Assembly: GCF_002443255.2 (NCBI RefSeq)
Contig: NW_019211457.1
Location: forward strand, 16,106,374 to 16,170,373
Source: Varroa destructor
Taxonomy: Eukaryota; Arthropoda; Arachnida; Mesostigmata; Varroidae
Length of the DNA: 64,000 nucleotides
Direction: 5' to 3'
Position numbers and translations under genes: made by a program
In this document: positions 12,959 through 24,287 of the stretch, one piece after another
How the letters are laid out: the number at the start of each line of letters is the position of its first letter
Numbering within the stretch: the stretch's first letter is position 1
The notes under the pieces: generated by a model
The model's input: the letters and a program-made list of their open reading frames with translations, nothing else
Databases searched by the model: none
Told to the model about the DNA's origin: nothing

Positions 12959-13069
12959 CTTTCGAGTTGGTAGAACAGCGTTGAAAGTTCGACAATAAGA
13001 TATGATTTCGTCCGTTACAGTTGAAGCTCCTGCGGCTGACTTGGCCCTCACCGCATGACACGTTGCCGC
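12959..13069 (-). CDS. Possible internal exon with a strong splice donor
   Basis: The minus strand is open for 37 codons between a TAA (13070-13072) and a near-perfect donor, AAAG/GTGAGTAG, whose GT lies at 12958-12957. The frame ends exactly on a codon boundary (Thr-Arg-Lys then GT). The peptide is mixed polar and hydrophobic with no recognised motif. An upstream acceptor is not obvious; the nearest AG, in ACCTAAG around 13069, lacks a good pyrimidine tract. Confidence 0.15.
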
Positions 13070-13279
13070 TTAGGTTGTGCCACTCCAAAAACAGCCAGTT
13101 GTAATTTGTTATAAGTTTTGCTAGTTGCTGTCAAAGTTCGTTTGTGTGCCTGGCTACTGGGGCCTCGTAGTACTGGCTGCAAATTAGGGTGCGTTAAGGC
13201 ATCCGGTACCTGAAATTGAAATTTACATAGTAAGCCTAACCTGACAGGGGAAATCTTTGAGGTGCACATGACCGTCACA

Positions 13280-15650
13280 GTATACCCGATGTCCCAAAGG
13301 TTAGCAAACTATTGTAATTCATTTGTGTCTGGACAGAAATCAGCGCTTTACTGGAAAGCATTTTCCTATCGTTCTGAATGGTGATAGGTAATGAACCTAG
13401 GCATGAAACGATAGTGAAAACCACTTGTGAAATCGATATTCAATGATTCACCTTCTATGGTATATGCTATTGATATTTGCATGCTATTATATCGATAGCA
13501 CTCAGTTATTACTGTTAATTTCATTGTTTTTTAATACGACCGTGTTTCAGTGCGCCCTGCAAACGAGAGGGTTAGATTTCAATGAAAGACCCTGTCACTT
13601 AGTCATAGAAGTAAAATGGCGAACAACAAATATTGAGGTAGAGCGAAGAGAGGTTAGACTCGACACGTATTTGAGTTAACTAACGAGTTAGTTTATTATC
13701 AGGACGTGAAGTGTTGCCAAAACCTCCTCAGCACTCAGCCGATCCCATGGCAGCTTAAAATGTTCCCCGCCTGTTCCACGCGCTCTCCGCACCAGAACCC
13801 TTCGGACAGCAAATGTGCAATGGTACTCCCTTAATGGCTGGCTGTCATGAAGAGTCGCACGGCAACATTTGCCGGTTGGGGCAACTCCCACGAACATTTA
13901 TACACCCCACGGCACTTTCAACCTACCGTTTCATATCTCCCTCTTGGGTACACATGTAGTCTCTTTTTCCTCTGCGTAGCATGGTCGTGAACGTCATCGG
14001 CGATCTTTTGCCAGTTCTCCGTTTGACAAAGCAGCTCACTTAATTGCTTTGGCTTTCGTTATAAGTTGGTAAAACAAAGAAAAACGGCAAGGAAAGAAGA
14101 AAGAAAAATAGGTGTTTCCACCTCTCTACGTTAGTTCTCTGGTGAAGCGTCCCAGCTCATAAATCGCCTCGGGTAAAGTTTGCTGAAGGGGTTTAGGGTA
14201 AACAGTTAAGGAATGATTTAGAAGGGGGCCGCTCAAAGGATTTAAACAGTCCTATCTCTTCGTCGACTTTTATTCCCATAAGAAGCTGCCTGCTACCCCT
14301 GGGGACTGAGGCGCCAACGCCTCGTTCAGTGGAACAGTGGCATAGATCCATCGGCTGAATTGGACGAAAGAAGATGCCCACTCTATCATTCACTGCGAAG
14401 CAACTGTTGTTAGCTCAACTATAGCCAGTATTGTAGCCACATAAATGCAAAAGGCGCCTTGATTATTACCACATTACTGCAACAGAGTCCAAGGCTCCGT
14501 GGGCATGGAGCATGGCGTGGAGGTGTTTTCAAAAGGCATTGCAAAAAACGTTATATTTAGCGAGTTCTGCTTTCTGAGTTCGTCCCACCGATTTGCTTCG
14601 TAACCCTCTTAAAGCCCAAGACCGAAGATAACTGATCGACGTCCTCTGCAGTCACGGTCAAGGGTTACTGCAGAGCCACTGTATCAGCCGTGCTCCCCTA
14701 TAGCGAATAACAAAGGTTAACGAGCATTGATGTAACCCTACGCCAATACTTCAGCCTTTCGGGGAATAAGTGACGGCTCTCATTTATGCTTGGACTTAAT
14801 GGAGACCACTGTTAATAGAGATATCGTAGTAATAGTATGCCTCGACTGTAACGGCTCGACGCCGCCCCTGTAGAAGATTCGAGAATGGATCAGGCGCGAT
14901 GGGAAATAGACCAGTCAGAAAAACAGATGAGCTACAAAAGTGAGTTCTGCCTTATTTTTCGCTTTTAACTCTATAGATGAAGCGCTATTGCTAAGTGAGG
15001 ATAGAAAAAGAAATTCTATTTAAGAAAAAAAACTAAGAGAAAAATTGGTACAAATTTCAATATTTGAACGACGTCGTGAGAACGTACCCATAGCGCAATA
15101 CAGTTGAAATATACAGTACGATTAATAAATATTTACTTAGATTTTTTCGGTTAATTCGTGAACCCTAAAAAGACACTTCCCGGACATCAGTTAACGTGAA
15201 CTAGTGGCGTTGCAGGCTGTCGCCACGCATCGGTACCGCTGGTACTATTGGTTCCTTGCTACTAGCAGGGGTTTTATATCTTTTTCCAACTTTAAAGGAG
15301 TGCTCTGAAGGGATAACTACGCGACCACTACTTCTACCTATGATAGGAATTCTTCGGTGTGGACACCGCCTCGATAGAAGATAAGGATAAATAGAGAAAG
15401 AGTTTTCAAAGAAAAACCTTTTGGGACCTAATCTACTATTTAGGCGTAGCATCGGTTAAAACTGGAGAGAAAATTTCTCAGGGGCGATGAACAAGACTGT
15501 AGCCGGGAACTACCACGCTATCCGTGCTCCACCGCAGAGTTGAGCAAGAAAATTAATTTTCCACCTCGTGGAGCAAAAAGTTGAATTTCCACCAGAATTA
15601 CTCGAGCTATAGCAGTGCTCTGGGCCCTGTCCAGTCCTTGTTGTTTCCCA
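13280..15650. other. Stretch with no supported gene
   Basis: Short ORFs only, on both strands (13443-13679 plus, 13688-13897 minus, 14193-14393 minus, 15201-15452 minus). None has a recognisable motif or a splice pair. No repeats or RNA genes seen. Confidence 0.45.
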
Positions 15651-15651
15651 A

Positions 15652-15885
15652 ATGAGCGCCGCATTTTTCCTTACTGCCTACGCGGCGCTTGTCGGCCGTC
15701 CTGCTGTTTCTAAAGGACGAAGAAGGCCATCCAAAACTCCGCTGTCCGCTCCAAAAAACACTCAGTGGCCACTTTTTCCGTCACCGAGTTTTCTACCTCG
15801 CCTCGTATTTATTTTAGCTTCCACTCTTCACAGAAAACTTCGAAGGGATGGCTACGTAACACATTTTGCCTTAAGTAATTATTAG
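15652..15885 (+). CDS. Weak candidate ORF with hydrophobic N-terminus, 77 codons
   Basis: An ATG at 15652 opens 77 codons. Residues 1-15 (MSAAFFLTAYAALVG) are hydrophobic enough for a short signal peptide or anchor, followed by a strongly basic segment with four Arg/Lys around residues 21-28. There are no cysteines in the remainder and no family is recognised. It lies antisense to the end of the long minus-strand frame at 15809-16285, so at most one is likely to be real. Confidence 0.12.
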   Translation: MSAAFFLTAYAALVGRPAVSKGRRRPSKTPLSAPKNTQWPLFPSPSFLPRLVFILASTLHRKLRRDGYVTHFALSNY

Positions 15886-16285
15886 ATCCGTCTTGTCTTT
15901 CCTTGCAACTTTGTCGTGTTTGCACTCGGATTATTCGAGACCACCCTTTGAAAATAAACAGCTGCGTCATCACTCTAGATGTGGCTTTGAAACCTATTTT
16001 ACGAAAGACTCCTTTGATTTTATGTTGAAACTTCATACGGTACACACATATGTATAGACAACATGTGTATATACCGTATATATGTGTCAATGGATGAAGG
16101 CAATAGTACTTCTTTAAGCTAGATAGTGAACATCTTAGAATCAATAACAACAGACGCTTAGGCTTTATGAGGTCTTCAAATTTTTGATAAAGGAACGATT
16201 TACATACACCGAATGCGGCAGTGTTTACTCCAGACATTTGTTTTACGCACGAACCTTCTATGGCGGGCATTCGGGGCGCTACCAT
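15809..16285 (-). CDS. Candidate ORF, 158 codons, unrecognised
   Basis: From an ATG at 16285 the minus strand is open for 158 codons, long for this AT-leaning background, although at least one such frame is expected by chance in 64 kb. The product would be basic, with a hydrophobic Leu/Cys/Tyr-rich middle part and a Lys/Arg-rich C-terminal third. No catalytic, zinc-finger or transposase motif is visible. The gene overlaps an imperfect hairpin at 16035-16079. No polyadenylation signal or splice pair supports it. Confidence 0.15.
   Translation of the reverse strand: MVAPRMPAIEGSCVKQMSGVNTAAFGVCKSFLYQKFEDLIKPKRLLLLILRCSLSSLKKYYCLHPLTHIYGIYTCCLYICVYRMKFQHKIKGVFRKIGFKATSRVMTQLFIFKGWSRIIRVQTRQSCKERQDGSNNYLRQNVLRSHPFEVFCEEWKLK
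16035..16079. repeat. Imperfect hairpin
   Basis: ATACGGTA (16035-16042) pairs with TACCGTAT (16072-16079). After a short asymmetric interior gap, CACA pairs with TGTG (16064-16067). The loop is about 15 bases. The stem is too short and uneven for a convincing miRNA precursor. Confidence 0.5.
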
Positions 16286-16299
16286 GCTGATGTTAATCA

Positions 16300-18789
16300 A
16301 TTGAGAACACCCTGGTATATTTCCACGATGGGATAGTTTGCGATTATAGAGCTAATCGCTATTCGTTCTAATTAGTATTACAATAACAGCAACCTGAACA
16401 GCACTAACGTAGTGAACAAAAATTTGAATAAGCCAGGTTTTTCCTTGAGAAACAAAGTTGTCGGCCTTAAGGCTTTAGAGGTCCGATGGTAGGAATAAGA
16501 AGCTTAGTTGGGGGCGACGATCGGTATGTTAGGCCTATCATAACATGTATTTGTTATAGCATTTAGGTACACTTCACACAAATTTCGATGGACATATAAA
16601 CCAAAAAAGATCAGCACGAAAATTAAATTCAAATCCAGCCCAGTCTCTTCGCTTTGTTTAAGTGCCCTGGAGCATTAGCATACGCTGTATTATTTTATAT
16701 GTGTACACTGTATTTCAAAATCAGCGCGCATAGATCTGCAGCGTACGAATCAGCTTAATAACAGAATTATTCAGTAGCTTTACACAAAGCTTGCAGAATA
16801 ACGGTCGTCGTACGTGACAATTAAAAGTATATAGCTTCGCTTACCAGTTGACGTCGACGTTTTGGTCTTTTTGGTCAAATAATCTTTCCGTTTAAACGTC
16901 GGCTTTTTTCCACAGACTCACTTCAGACAATCACTTCATAATGAATTAAAATAGGTACAAGGAACAAGTCTGAAATAAATATGTAGAAAGATTACCATTC
17001 TACTTTACCGTTGAGCATCGAACCTAATTTTATCAAGAAATTAATCTAAGCCCACGTTATCTCACGACTCCATTTCGCTTTCATGGGGTGGGCGAAACAC
17101 CTAATAATAGTTATATGAAGGACTTGGCACACTCGTTCGGGGAGTTGTCAGCTACCATCTATACCTTCAGTACGACTTTTACCAGACGCACGGTAGCTGT
17201 AGGACTACGATACCAATTATAACTGCAATGTCGCTGCCCAACTGCCCAAACGGTGCTTGAGGAGAGGAAGGAAGGGCGACGGTGAGTCGTAGCTTAGGAG
17301 TGGATGTTGTAATTTCGTCGTTCGTATACCCAGAAATGTCCTAGATGCGCTGACCGTTGTCCAGCTCCGTATCGTACGCTTGAAGCCTGCCGCAGGCCAA
17401 TGTCTCTCCTCTGAGCCCTGCCTAAGTCCGGTTCGCGCAATTTCTCATCAGTTTATTACGACGCTCGCATATCAGCACGGCGCTAGCGAGAAAGAGAGGA
17501 TTATCGTAGTTACTTACTCCTATGAGGATCGCTTTCATCAAATCTGGAATGCGTTTCCCTTGGCTGTTTATTCGATTCCACAGTGTTTGTCATGTCTATC
17601 TTTTCGCTGCATAAAAGCTGGCCTATGCTAAACCTGCCGGCGCGCACCAGGTGTATACAACTCCATATAGAAACTTCGTGTGTCTCAGTCTATCGTTAAC
17701 CACTTCGGGCATTTACTTCGTAGAACTTGATATTAAGTGTAGATTTGTTTGGATGACGTGGTAATGAGAACTACGCAAAAAGCTTTTTGATTTTATTGAA
17801 TCCTGGTAAGAACTTACCGCAACCACGTGAAACGTTTGCTTCATAAAATACTGACATAACGGCGTTTGACGACAATAGGCGTCACACAAAATAAAAAAGA
17901 AAAATGTCCCGACATAGTAAATTCTCTTTCCAGTTACTTTCAACTTTGAACTAAGCATATGCAAACCGCTCCTTAAGTATAATCATGTAAGCCAGATTGT
18001 TAGATAAAAACAGGACGCACTTAAGTTGCGCCTTCAGTTCAATTTCAAGGATTATCCATGGGAAACAAAGTTTACGTAAATATATATGATATATATGGCG
18101 TCCGTAAATCTCATATGCACTTTCGGAAGTTCGGAGTCCTAACAATGATTTCTAGGACAAAATTTGTTTATGTGTATTAATTTACTCTAGCGTTGATAGT
18201 GTTTGATAGCGCAATCGTCGATCGTTACAAACCGACCGAATATATTGTGTGTACTTGTACGAGCCTTACTTATCCAATATATCGCTTGGAAAATAGGATA
18301 GTTTTAAGAGCATATTGACAACCAGAGAAAATGCGTAGACATTCGACAAAAAACGTTTCCTAGCTACTTGAGATTCACACGAGACGCACTTCAAAAAAAA
18401 ATTATTTTTTGTAATACATTTGGAGTAATAGAGAATTAAAGGAAAAATCTGCAAATATAGGGATGACAAATGTGCTTTTCGATGAAGCCAGGGGGCAGTT
18501 GGCCTTTTAATGGCAACGCAGGTGTGTTGTCAGGTGTGTCCTAAGCATTATTTCTTCGCGTTGTTTCGATGCAAACGCCCGATGGCTGATGCGTATTTTT
18601 CTGGCAGTCTATGAAGCTTGGAGCCCCGATGGAAATCAAGCAGTCGAAGATACGTATCGAAGTAATCTTACTACTAATAATAATGATAATACATTTACCG
18701 CTTGAATAGTAAATATCTCTAACGATTGCGTTTTGAAAATCAATCAATTAGTCTTCTCAAAAAAAAGCTGCCTAAATTAACTAGAGTGT
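16300..18789. other. AT-leaning stretch, no supported gene
   Basis: Several 60-85 codon frames occur (17380-17631 plus, 17713-17964 minus, 17951-18145 minus, 18266-18469 minus) with no motifs and no supporting signals. No repeat longer than a few units was seen. Confidence 0.45.
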
Positions 18790-19083
18790 GTGTGTGATGA
18801 CGGCCATGTTGATGATCCCGTCCTTGCGATAAATGCTTCGGGTTTTACGATCAGAATCACGTCAACAGTGTTTCAGATTTCAGCTGAAGAACATACGCAA
18901 AAAACGTGTCACTTGAACGGGAATGTAGGTATCCCTGGATTCGCACATAATCTACGTTCGTTGGACCTAGGTAAGTTTCAAATACGTCGAGCTTTCTGCA
19001 AACCTTCCCTTATGCAGTCACTACTTCACAGAGGCGGTCATCTATTTGAATCATGGTTCAACTGCGACTTTTACGTTAGGTGA
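18790..19083 (+). CDS. Weak candidate ORF, 97 codons, unrecognised
   Basis: This plus-strand frame opens about 30 bases before the TATA/hairpin locus. It contains a pyrimidine-rich acceptor-like string near 18880 (TTTCAGATTTCAG) and a donor-like GTAG/GTATCC near 18928. The product has scattered His and Cys but no regular zinc-binding spacing. I do not recognise it. It is listed because of its position just upstream of the promoter-like element, not because of any similarity. Confidence 0.12.
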   Translation: MCDDGHVDDPVLAINASGFTIRITSTVFQISAEEHTQKTCHLNGNVGIPGFAHNLRSLDLGKFQIRRAFCKPSLMQSLLHRGGHLFESWFNCDFYVR

Positions 19084-19115
19084 TCCTTTCGATCTATTAT
19101 ACGCCGAAGGCCGGG

Positions 19116-19123
19116 TATAAAAG
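19116..19123 (+). promoter_or_regulatory. Possible TATA box
   Basis: TATAAAAG sits directly after a GC-rich GGCCGGG, the classical context of a metazoan TATA box. A start site would be expected near 19146, which falls inside the perfect hairpin at 19137-19179. Only short ORFs lie downstream on this strand, so any transcript would be short or non-coding. Confidence 0.35.
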
Positions 19124-19136
19124 AATGGCTTTCTCG

Positions 19137-19179
19137 CGAGAATTACGTGCAGCCGCCTGACGGCTGCACGTAATTCTCG
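19137..19179. repeat. Perfect 19-bp inverted repeat (hairpin), 5-base loop
   Basis: CGAGAATTACGTGCAGCCG at 19137-19155 is exactly reverse-complemented at 19161-19179, with the loop CCTGA between. Symmetry stops abruptly at both ends. A perfect arm of this length is far rarer by chance than the 8-10 bp hairpins elsewhere. It suggests a recent templated inversion or a functional RNA/DNA hairpin. Confidence 0.92.
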
Positions 19180-20224
19180 TGCCTGATGGCTGGCAATTGA
19201 TTAACCCCATGATCATTGTCAGCTGTAAAAACAGCAGAAATCGAATTGCGCGAAGGGTAATTACAAGAAGGTTCAGTACTATGTTCCCTATCAAACAACT
19301 AGGTCGCTTGGCTACTGGATCTATGTATCGGCTTATGACTTAGTAATAAAGAGCTGCTTGCTAACTAGAACACTACTGTTGTTATCAAAGGTGATAATAA
19401 TGTCTAATAATGGTGCCCTCTTCATCTGAGATATACCGACGCTTCGTATGCTTGCATGAATAGATTTTTTTTTATTCAATAAACACCGTTATTCTTAAAA
19501 GTTTTACGTAGTATCTGCCAACATGATACTTCATTACGAGCTTCATAGAAAAGTTGCTTGAAGTGTTAGCGGTTCAGTGGCAACAATTGAGGATAAACCT
19601 GTTAAAAATTCACAATGCTTCTTCACGAGGATTTTGTCAAAGCAGAAAAACTTTGTTGCAGAGTGTAGAGTTCTTATGACATGGTTTCTACACGCAGCGT
19701 TCTATTATTTTTTTAATAATAAAATGTAAAAACCTAATTCATATTCTAGCATTGGATTCTGGAATAGACAAGGATAGAAAATACGATCTTTGCTTGTATT
19801 TATTATTTACTCGTGTGCCAGATCCTACTGTTTGGAATGGACTTTGAAAATTCAAGCGTATGAAATCAACGAGAAAAGCGCAGATAACTTTACGGAATTT
19901 CCGATATAATAAAGCCGTTACCTAAAGTAAGTGTTCATAACTATATCTTTTATTTATTCATTCTTTGCGTAATACGTTCAGCTAGTCCTGCTGCGTAAAC
20001 AAGTCTTCAGGACTGCGTCTTCTTCGGTGTGGCATCAAGGACCTGCCACCACTAGAAGGTTCAGTCGAAATGGCTTTTTCTTGACTTGTTATTTAGAGTT
20101 AATTTGATTTACAGAATATTAGATTATTTAAGCATTTTGAACAAAAACTATAAATTCAACTTTTTTGCTGTGAGAAGTATTAGGAGTTTTATGTTTAGCC
20201 CTTAAGACATTATTTGAAATGGCT
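19180..20224. other. AT-rich stretch, no supported gene
   Basis: No ORF with support. Short T-runs and AT-rich words are common, for example around 19460 and 19705. Nothing else is distinctive. Confidence 0.45.
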
Positions 20225-20338
20225 GACTCTTTTCTACACGAAACGAAGCGTGTCTACGCTCGGACTCGAACCCAGACCGGCTTCAGTTTCTGGGTTGAGC
20301 TTGTAAACACGTTAACACTGGACTGAAAGTTGTGAGCC
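20225..20338 (-). mobile_element. Degenerate tRNA-like sequence, probable SINE head
   Basis: Read on the minus strand, the segment has a perfect RNA polymerase III B-box, GGTTCGAGTCC (plus 20262-20272), with three of the four outer T-stem positions I checked able to pair in part. About 40 bases earlier lies an A-box-like CAGTGTTAACGTG, which differs from the usual CAGTGGTTAACGTG by one missing G. The spacing fits a tRNA-derived promoter, but the acceptor and anticodon stems do not fold cleanly, so it is not a working tRNA. tRNA-derived SINEs of this kind are known in ticks and other arthropods. The 3' end and target-site duplications are not evident. Confidence 0.4.
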
Positions 20339-20750
20339 AATTGAAAATGTCTGTATCCTACAAGATTGGGCGGTCACAGCAGCCATTATGGCACGACCAA
20401 ATTTACATCAAGCAATCACACCTACTCGTATACTCAAATCCAATGAATATTTTCATAGAAACGCCGCTTTTTCTAGGCTACATCAATAGAGTACGCTTCT
20501 ACCATTCGACTCCACCTAATGCCGGTCTTCATCTGAAATACACCAACGCTAGTGAGGCGTGTGCATTCTGTCCACTTTATTCTTATAGAATATCATTGCA
20601 ATTCTGTTACTCAGCCTAGGACTGCGATCACTTTCCCCACAACTATCGCTTTCCTACTATCGCCTGGAATGCGTAGCCATTTCGATTACTTGGCTCATGT
20701 TGGCATAACCGGTAAATCTTAGGTTAGCGGCAGGCGCACATTCACAAACA
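20339..20750. other. Stretch with no supported gene
   Basis: A 95-codon plus-strand frame (20332-20619) occupies most of it. It has no motif, no good ATG context and no splice signals, so I treat it as chance. Confidence 0.4.
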
Positions 20751-22720
20751 CATTATAATTCAATGTTATTGACTGAGGGTCTAGCGTCATTGAATCTATG
20801 GGGGGAGGGGGGAGAGCCATTGGACATCGCTGACAACCCCACGAATTGCATCATCGACACCCCTTGCCATCCCTTCTCCGCTAAGACAGATTTCTCTTGC
20901 TTCGCAGGATCCAGACGCTTCGGATACAGCAGACCCCGCTTGAGAGGGTTGCCGCTTACATACTGTGCGCTTCTAGTCTGCACCGCCCTTTCCCGAAACA
21001 ACAGGTACCGTCCAACATGATAGTACATTTATTATACCTTCACTATAACCATCACCACATAGGATCTTTCCTGCTCAGAAGACGGTGCTTTGCATTGCAC
21101 AGCATTTCATTATTGCTGTTTTTGATACGGCTGGTGTTTATTGAACCACTTGAAGTGTCGGTTGCGTCGAGCTCGCTCTGTACCGCGCCAAGAGTTCCTT
21201 TCCAGTTTGGCTCCTCCCACAGGCCCCACCCCTTCTCCATTCTTCAAAAGACTTCCGTGCGGCGTTCCGTAAGGCGCACAACGGGCTAACCACTTGGTGC
21301 GCCGAGCCCCTCGATAGCGCCAGCAGTGGCGGCGGCAGTAGCAACCGGCGGCCGGCGTCAGCGGCATTTTCAACATTTTAAACTTAAACCCGCCCTGCCG
21401 CCGCCGCCGCCGACACTGCTGCCGCCGTTCGACTGCGGCCGTATCACGTCGTGGCGCAGCGGCACGTTTCCGAAGCCGGCCTGCGACGGCGGGCCACTGC
21501 CCGCCATTAAAGCACCCACCGTCGCGCTGACGCGGAGAGTCTCTCTCGCCGGCGGCGTCAGCGCCGACGTCGATGACGACGCAAAGGCTAATCGCCGATG
21601 GCGGCGCAAAGCAGCCACCCGCCAGCATTGCCATACGCAAACAGCGTTAAAGCAACGAACGTAGAGCTGCAGCATGGTAAGCTTGCCGCACTCGACACGA
21701 AAGCGGAAGGGGCCGGCGGCCTCATCGTCGAACAGCGGATGCCGGACGGCGGACAGCCAGCATGAAAAAAGAGGTGAGCGAGGCCCTTCTGGAAAGGGCA
21801 AAAGTAGTTGTCTGTGTATGCCCATCGTGGTAGTAGCGGTGCCTGCTGAAGAGGAAAGGGCGGCTTGATAGCGGGATCGCGCATTTAGTGTCTGCAAAAG
21901 AAAACAGTATTAGCAAGTAAGGGTAATGTTGGCCAGCACCGTAGGGTAAGCACGCTGGCGGTGACTGGATGACCATCGACGGAATGGCCGCCGTGGTCGT
22001 ACTAATGGAAACAGGGACAGCGAGGTGGTATAGACAACGCAGGCCACGACGGCCGGCGAACTAGTCCGCAAGTCTGTACGTGGAAAACCGTCGCCACTGA
22101 TATCTACGGCAGAAGATTTGCCCGCAGAGCTACCTAGTCCTGACTAGAGACAACGTGGTAAACAAGCATGGCGGTATCGGCGGCACACAGAGTCTTCACT
22201 GTCCTGCTCCACAATGAAGTTGTGAACAGGTGCTCATGAAAGGTGGTCGACGCTGTAAACGAGAAGCGCTGAAGCAGCACCGACTGCATGAGCATGAACA
22301 GAAGCAACAATTCAACGATTCTACAAAATCGAAATCGCAATGGGACCAAGTACATTGGTATCAGTCCTTACATTTGTACTTTCGACTCAGATTTTGGTTA
22401 ATGAGTAGAGCTAGGATACGCGAAGGCGCTTCAACGGCGGTGAGCATACAATCGGCCTACTAGTCAACAGTTATGGCGAGAGTGCGAGGTTTATTATTGA
22501 TATTACAAGACGTTCCTAGTTGTTAAGTGGTCGTCGCGTATTCCTGTGTGCGGGCATTGATTTAGAAAAGCTCAGAGAACCGGTGGAGAGCGCCGGAGCG
22601 CCAGATGATAGAAAATGGCATCTCCCATTCTCGCAGGAAAGATACCTTGTCTCTGTTTTTTCGGTCCAAACTAGCCGAAGCCACCGCCGCCTTCAACGCT
22701 GCTCATGCAATTAGGTAGTT
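20750..22720. other. GC-rich, stop-poor block 1 (CpG-island-like)
   Basis: GC and CpG content rise sharply, most strongly over 21280-21900, with GCC/CGG trinucleotide runs near 21330 and 21400. Long frames overlap on both strands: 175 and 176 codons on the minus strand (21370-21897, 21110-21640), 130 and 112 on the plus strand (20897-21289, 21326-21664). Mutually overlapping frames of similar length indicate few stop codons rather than several genes. Donor-like strings CATG/GTAAGC (21674) and GCAA/GTAAGG (21913) lie on the plus strand. The most economical reading is a promoter/5'-UTR region or coding exon of one gene, direction undetermined. Confidence 0.4.
21370..21897 (-). CDS. Stop-poor frame in GC-rich block, 175 codons, unrecognised
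   Basis: The minus strand is open for 175 codons. It is Ala/Ser/Arg-rich and includes a Gly run near its C-terminus that comes from a GCC-type trinucleotide repeat (plus 21400-21420). A minus-strand acceptor-like string CCCTTTCCAG lies at about 21789-21798. Competing frames of the same length overlap it on both strands, and I recognise no domain. The length is explained largely by local GC content. Confidence 0.15.
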   Translation of the reverse strand: MQTLNARSRYQAALSSSAGTATTTMGIHRQLLLPFPEGPRSPLFSCWLSAVRHPLFDDEAAGPFRFRVECGKLTMLQLYVRCFNAVCVWQCWRVAALRRHRRLAFASSSTSALTPPARETLRVSATVGALMAGSGPPSQAGFGNVPLRHDVIRPQSNGGSSVGGGGGRAGLSLKC

Positions 22721-24030
22721 ATTGAACCCGAAGAAGCCAACGCCGGAACGTTAATGCGAAGTCCTTGTCTCGGTGGGGTAAGGGGCTTCTTAATACTGTT
22801 CTCACTCTTGCTTTCGATGTTTCGGCGAGCCAGTGAGAACTGCGAACAGGTTAGGGAAAGTGCTCGCGGATTTTAAGATAAGAATACAAAGATAACTGAA
22901 ATGTAAAAAACAATTTTACTGAAAGACGGTGGCTGTACCTTTTAACGACAAGAGCTGAGGCACACATCAATTTTGGCTCCGTACTTTAGCTAAATGAAAT
23001 CTACCTTGGCTACATTTAGGCATCAATATAATCGTGCTCAAAATGCTTCCACGTATATATGGCGTTGTTACCCAAATAAGATTCGTTGTTTTCTTAATAA
23101 ATAAATTATACACCAATGCTAAGCTGAAGACGGGGACGTTATTAGTGAGATAAATTGTTCACAAACCGTACACGTATTAGATCGTTTTTGTAACAAGATT
23201 TACATGTTTGTATATCGTTTCCTAGTGCAGTTCAATTAATTTTCTAATTGAAGTTAACTAACTTGTGTAGTCCGAATCCCAAATCTAAGTTTGATTTCAG
23301 TGCTACAGTTGTTCCTGTCACTAATTTGACTATGCCATTTCATTGATTCATTCAGTTTTTCAATCATCACCACTTGTTATAAGTTGTTGACGTCTATTAT
23401 TTAGCAAGAAACAAATGGTCGAGAACAAGCTTGTATCGAATACGTGTCGGGTGGGTTAATTAATGGTAAATGAGTGAGGCTACACGTTATGATATTGCCT
23501 TCATAACATTAACTACCAGACTTCCCACAAACGTTTTTTTGTAAAGCTGCACAATGTCTGCTTATACATACAGGCATTTCTACCAAACTGATAAAATTCG
23601 TAAGATTTTATAGCCTCATCAAAGGTTTAACTTAAAATCTGTTATTCAAGCTAACGCGATATGCCCTTCAAGGTCTATGCGTGCCCTTGTACACGGTCGA
23701 ATAATTCAATAACAGTCCCTACCCAAACAGTACGACGGACGAGCAAAACGAGATCAAATGAGGTACAAGTACGTATACAACACAGAAAGCTTAAAATGAC
23801 TAAACGTGACATAGTAATTACATCTATTCCTTGCGATAAACACCTATGCGCATTCAGACTAGCGGACATTTGTTGAGCGCGCTTCTATATGTCTCTACAC
23901 GTTTAGCATTTAAATACTTGGCATATGGGCGGCACGTTAGTTATAAGGACGACGACTACGTGCTTCCATCGCCGCCTGCTCTTCCTACAGCAGTAGCAGC
24001 GTGTTACAACGTCATCTTGAATTAATGATC
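22720..24030. other. AT-rich gap between GC-rich blocks
   Basis: Composition drops back to AT-leaning, especially 22870-23650. The longest frames (23661-23876 plus and its antisense) are about 70 codons and carry no motif. No repeats seen. Confidence 0.45.
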
Positions 24031-24097
24031 CCCGCTCAACTCTGCCCGCTCATTGCTCGCTGCTTTCTTTTCCCCTTTCCTTTCGCCCCATTTTCAG

Positions 24098-24238
24098 CTG
24101 GCGGATAGTCGCCGCGCCGCCAGCGCCGGCGCCGCCACTGTTACCTCCCCTGGCGCTTTCACCGCCACACGCAAAGGACGGTGCCGAGTCGGCGTCAGCA
24201 CTTTGAAGCTTTGCTAAGAGAAAAATTGTGTAAAGAAG
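24098..24238 (+). other. Possible non-coding (5'-UTR) exon
   Basis: A long pyrimidine tract running from about 24061 and ending CCATTTTCAG (24088-24097) is an excellent 3' splice site. 141 bases later comes AAG/GTGAGA, a consensus donor (24239). All three plus-strand frames contain a stop between them, so if spliced it would be untranslated. This model conflicts with starting translation at the ATG at 24288, which would then be intronic; both cannot hold in one transcript. Confidence 0.22.
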
Positions 24239-24287
24239 GTGAGAAGAAGAAGTAATAGAAGATAGAAACGGACGAAAAAAGTGGGTC

